This document shows positions 6,996-9,122 of a DNA stretch of 9,122 nucleotides, in pieces; position 1 is the first letter of the stretch, and each line of letters opens with the position of its first letter. The position numbers and the translations under genes were made by a program. The notes beneath the pieces are model-generated. The model had not been told where the DNA came from, searched no databases, and saw only the letters and a program-made list of their open reading frames with translations. The stretch comes from JABDKJ01 sp039028335 (GTDB lineage Bacteria > Bacteroidota > Bacteroidia > Flavobacteriales_D > JABDKJ01): the NCBI GenBank assembly GCA_039028335.1, contig JBCCIF010000116.1, positions 1-9,122 of the forward strand, written 5' to 3'.

Positions 6996-9122
6996 TTATC
7001 GGATCAAGCTGACTTTTCCGGATTTAACAAATGACTCCCCTTCAACCGTTGTTGCTTTTACAGTGTAGACATATACACCGACTGGTTCGTCTTTTCCTTT
7101 ATGCGTTCCATCCCATCCTTCATTTGGGCTTTGAGATTCAAAAATTTCTTGGCCCCATCCGTTATACACGATGAAATGCATTTCTGTAAACGGTCCTCCT
7201 CTTACGAAGAACTGATCGTTTTCTCCATCTCCATTTGGAGAGAAGGCATTTGGTAGATTTGGAGGAAAAACAAAGTCTCCACCAATTCTGACTAAGGCAC
7301 CCGTAGTGTCGGAGCAACCTAATGAATTGGTTACTTCAAGGACTACCCAGTAATCTCCAGCTTGGCTATACGTATGACTTGCATTTTGATTTGTATTAAG
7401 ACTGGAACCGTCACCAAAATCCCATGCCCATGATGCGGCATCATCAGATAAATCAACTGTATTAACTAAATCACCGACATTGGCTTCAGCATCCATCTCA
7501 AAATCTGAAGTAGGCCCTTCTTCCACAGTAATGGTCTGTTCTGCATCATCAAAACATCCTGTGCTATTGAAGACCGTCAATGAGACCAAATAGTCTCCAG
7601 GATCCAAATAAACGTGTTCGGGGTTTTGATTGTTTTCGGTTTGTCCATCACCGAAATCCCATGACCAGCCAATGGCATTTCCATTCATTACAACTGTTTG
7701 ATCTGTAAATTCAGCCTCTTGACCAGCACATATATTGCTCGCTACAAAATCGGCTGTAAGATCCGCTGAGAAAAATATTGTTACGGTATCATTTGGAGCA
7801 GCACACATTGTTTCAGAAAAGGCTTCCACAATGAGTTCAACTGAACCATTTGTCAAATCTCCTTCAGAAGGCAGATATTCAACATCTGTCAAATTATTTA
7901 AAACAAAATTTCCACTACCTAAAGTCGACCAGTGAATAGAATCTGCATTTTCAATTAATCCATTCACCATTACGGTATCTATACTTTCACAAATGGACAT
8001 ATCTGTCATCGGTGTAATTGCTGGAATAGGATCAAACTCGATAAAAGTGGTATCCACACCTCCTTCACAGCCCAATCCAGAAATAGTCTCTAAAATCAGA
8101 TTCACTGATCCTACTAATAAATCTGTTGAACTTGGAATGTACTCGACAATCAATTCGTCATTGGAAGGAGTAAATGTTCCAGACCCTGTCGTTGACCATG
8201 AAACAGCACCTCCTCCTACAATTGTGCCATTCAATAATATGTTTTGACCATCTGCACATACAAATTGATCAATACCTGCATCTGGTAATGCTCCTCCTCC
8301 GACAAAAATGCTCATGGTATCGGTCACATTATCGCAAACATTTGTACCAAATGAAGTTGCATAAACTTCTATTGATCCCGCCAGTGAATCAGCAATCGAA
8401 GGGATATAGACACTGGTAAGCGCACTGTCAACTAAAAATTCTCCCGTTCCATTTGTTGTCCAGGTTACATTCGGTGCGTAAGCAACGACTGCATTTAAGT
8501 TGACTGAATCTACCGTACAGATCACTACATCTTCTCCTGCAAATACAACTGGTATTGGATCGATATTTATTGTCGTAACATCTGCAGCAGGCTGACAGTT
8601 TCCTGAAGCTTCAGATGTCAAGGTCAATTCTATATAGCCATTTACAATATCATCAGGGCTTAATGTATATATGGTTGACATCACCGTTTCATCACCAAAA
8701 TTACCGCTTCCAGATGTCGACCATTCACCTCCAATTCCTCCTGAAATAAATCCATTCAATGCGACAATAGAATCTTGACCACATATTTCATAGTCTGTAC
8801 CTGCATCCACTGTTGGATTGGTCCCAAAAGAAATAGTAATATCATCGGTAACAACATCACAATCTCCCACATTGGTAGATTCCAATGTCAAGACTACCGT
8901 TCCGGCAAGGGAATCTGCCGAACTAAAGGTATATGTTGCACCTAAATTGGTAGGGTCATCAAAAACACCCGTACCTGAACTGGACCAAATACCCGTGGTA
9001 GATCCATTGGTAATTAGACCATTTAGAATAGTATTTTCACTGCCTTCACAAACAGTCTGATCAGCTCCTGCATTCGCAATAATTCCTTCCGTATAAATGA
9101 TTTGAACAGAATCAACTACCGC
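6996..9122 (-). CDS. large T9SS-secreted surface protein with tandem repeats, two PKD domains and a gliding motility-associated C-terminal domain (N-terminus beyond the window)
   Basis: The frame is open from the right edge, giving 708 visible residues, so the protein is longer. Numbering from the edge, five homologous domains occupy about 16-452, each starting near AGxDxxxC and containing WST-GSG-F. PKD domains follow at about 453-534 (SWDFGDGQTENNQNP, HVYLDPGDYLVSLTV) and 538-614 (AWDFGDGSSLNTNQN, HTYSQAGDYWVVLEV). The last 90 residues are the type-B sorting domain (gliding motility-associated C-terminal domain): PPNLPNAFSPNGDGENDQFF, VYNGWGQEIFES, GWDGTHKGKDEPVGVYVYTV and GKVSLIR. This directs export through the T9SS. 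A TTG at 8889-8891 could be misread as a start, but conserved repeat sequence continues upstream of it. The composition is rich in Asp, Thr, Ser and Gly, with few Lys or Arg, as usual for adhesins. The cognate PorP/SprF gene follows after 19 bases. The role may be adhesion or gliding (inference). Confidence 0.93.
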   Translation of the reverse strand, partial: AVVDSVQIIYTEGIIANAGADQTVCEGSENTILNGLITNGSTTGIWSSSGTGVFDDPTNLGATYTFSSADSLAGTVVLTLESTNVGDCDVVTDDITISFGTNPTVDAGTDYEICGQDSIVALNGFISGGIGGEWSTSGSGNFGDETVMSTIYTLSPDDIVNGYIELTLTSEASGNCQPAADVTTINIDPIPVVFAGEDVVICTVDSVNLNAVVAYAPNVTWTTNGTGEFLVDSALTSVYIPSIADSLAGSIEVYATSFGTNVCDNVTDTMSIFVGGGALPDAGIDQFVCADGQNILLNGTIVGGGAVSWSTTGSGTFTPSNDELIVEYIPSSTDLLVGSVNLILETISGLGCEGGVDTTFIEFDPIPAITPMTDMSICESIDTVMVNGLIENADSIHWSTLGSGNFVLNNLTDVEYLPSEGDLTNGSVELIVEAFSETMCAAPNDTVTIFFSADLTADFVASNICAGQEAEFTDQTVVMNGNAIGWSWDFGDGQTENNQNPEHVYLDPGDYLVSLTVFNSTGCFDDAEQTITVEEGPTSDFEMDAEANVGDLVNTVDLSDDAASWAWDFGDGSSLNTNQNASHTYSQAGDYWVVLEVTNSLGCSDTTGALVRIGGDFVFPPNLPNAFSPNGDGENDQFFVRGGPFTEMHFIVYNGWGQEIFESQSPNEGWDGTHKGKDEPVGVYVYTVKATTVEGESFVKSGKVSLIR
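7767..9077 (-). repeat. five tandem protein domains of about 84-89 residues in the secreted surface protein
   Basis: The approximate units are 8811-9077, 8547-8810, 8286-8546, 8019-8285 and 7767-8018. Each has an opening AGxDxxxC motif (ADQTVC, TDYEIC, EDVVIC, IDQFVC, TDMSIC), then LNG-I, W(S/T)(S/T)xG(S/T)GxF, a Y-P-S-x-D segment, a GS(I/V)-L/V strand and a second Cys near the end (GDCD, GNCQ, NVCD, LGCE, TMCA). The last unit has lost the leading AG. The layout suggests Ig-like beta-sandwiches, each closed by one disulfide. The copies are diverged in DNA, so this is an old duplication. Confidence 0.85.

Noticed and set aside
8889..8891. TTG as a start codon for the large secreted protein
   Set aside because: The same frame continues to the window edge and encodes a complete additional repeat unit, so the true start is outside the window.
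7767..9077. A CRISPR-like or DNA-level repeat array
   Set aside because: The periodicity is at the protein level with diverged DNA and no short constant repeat, so it is a tandem domain array in a coding gene.

Overview
The window suggests a member of the Bacteroidota, probably a free-living, gliding or surface-active relative of the Flavobacteriia or Saprospiria. The grounds are a PorP/SprF family outer-membrane protein beside a large secreted protein with a gliding-motility-type C-terminal domain, which is a hallmark of the type IX secretion system (T9SS). A TPM/LemA cluster and an HtpG of the Bacteroidota type support this. The order is inferred. Every supported gene is on the minus strand, so transcription runs from high to low coordinates. 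Most of the window is visibly AT-rich, roughly 35-42% GC in hand-counted lines.

Region A (about 9122 to 5972) is a T9SS pair. The 3' part of a large surface protein (708 residues visible, N-terminus beyond the right edge) carries five tandem domains of about 85-90 residues, two PKD domains and a type-B (gliding motility-associated) C-terminal sorting domain. Nineteen bases downstream lies a PorP/SprF-like protein, the kind of partner that type-B substrates are known to need. A 10-bp perfect hairpin at 5901-5925 closes this unit.

Region B (5787 to 1039) is a tight five-gene run: htpG (Hsp90), a LemA family protein, a soluble TPM-domain protein, a membrane-anchored TPM protein with a Gly-rich tail, and a DjlA-like TerB plus J-domain co-chaperone. 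Gaps are 18 and 2 bases, followed by two TAATG-type 1-base overlaps, so co-transcription and translational coupling are likely. The set joins cytosolic Hsp90 and a DnaK co-chaperone to a LemA/TPM membrane module. It may be an envelope-stress or protein-quality-control unit, which is an inference. This is the most interesting system in the window.

Region C (981 to 1) is an open frame coding for the middle of a large secreted repeat protein common in Bacteroidota. It starts abruptly at an in-frame stop, without a start codon, signal peptide or N-terminal domain, and it is clearly richer in GC (about 43-67% per line) than the rest. It is either a truncated, probably acquired gene remnant or the far side of an assembly junction.

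I saw no tRNA, rRNA, CRISPR array, transposase or phage gene.
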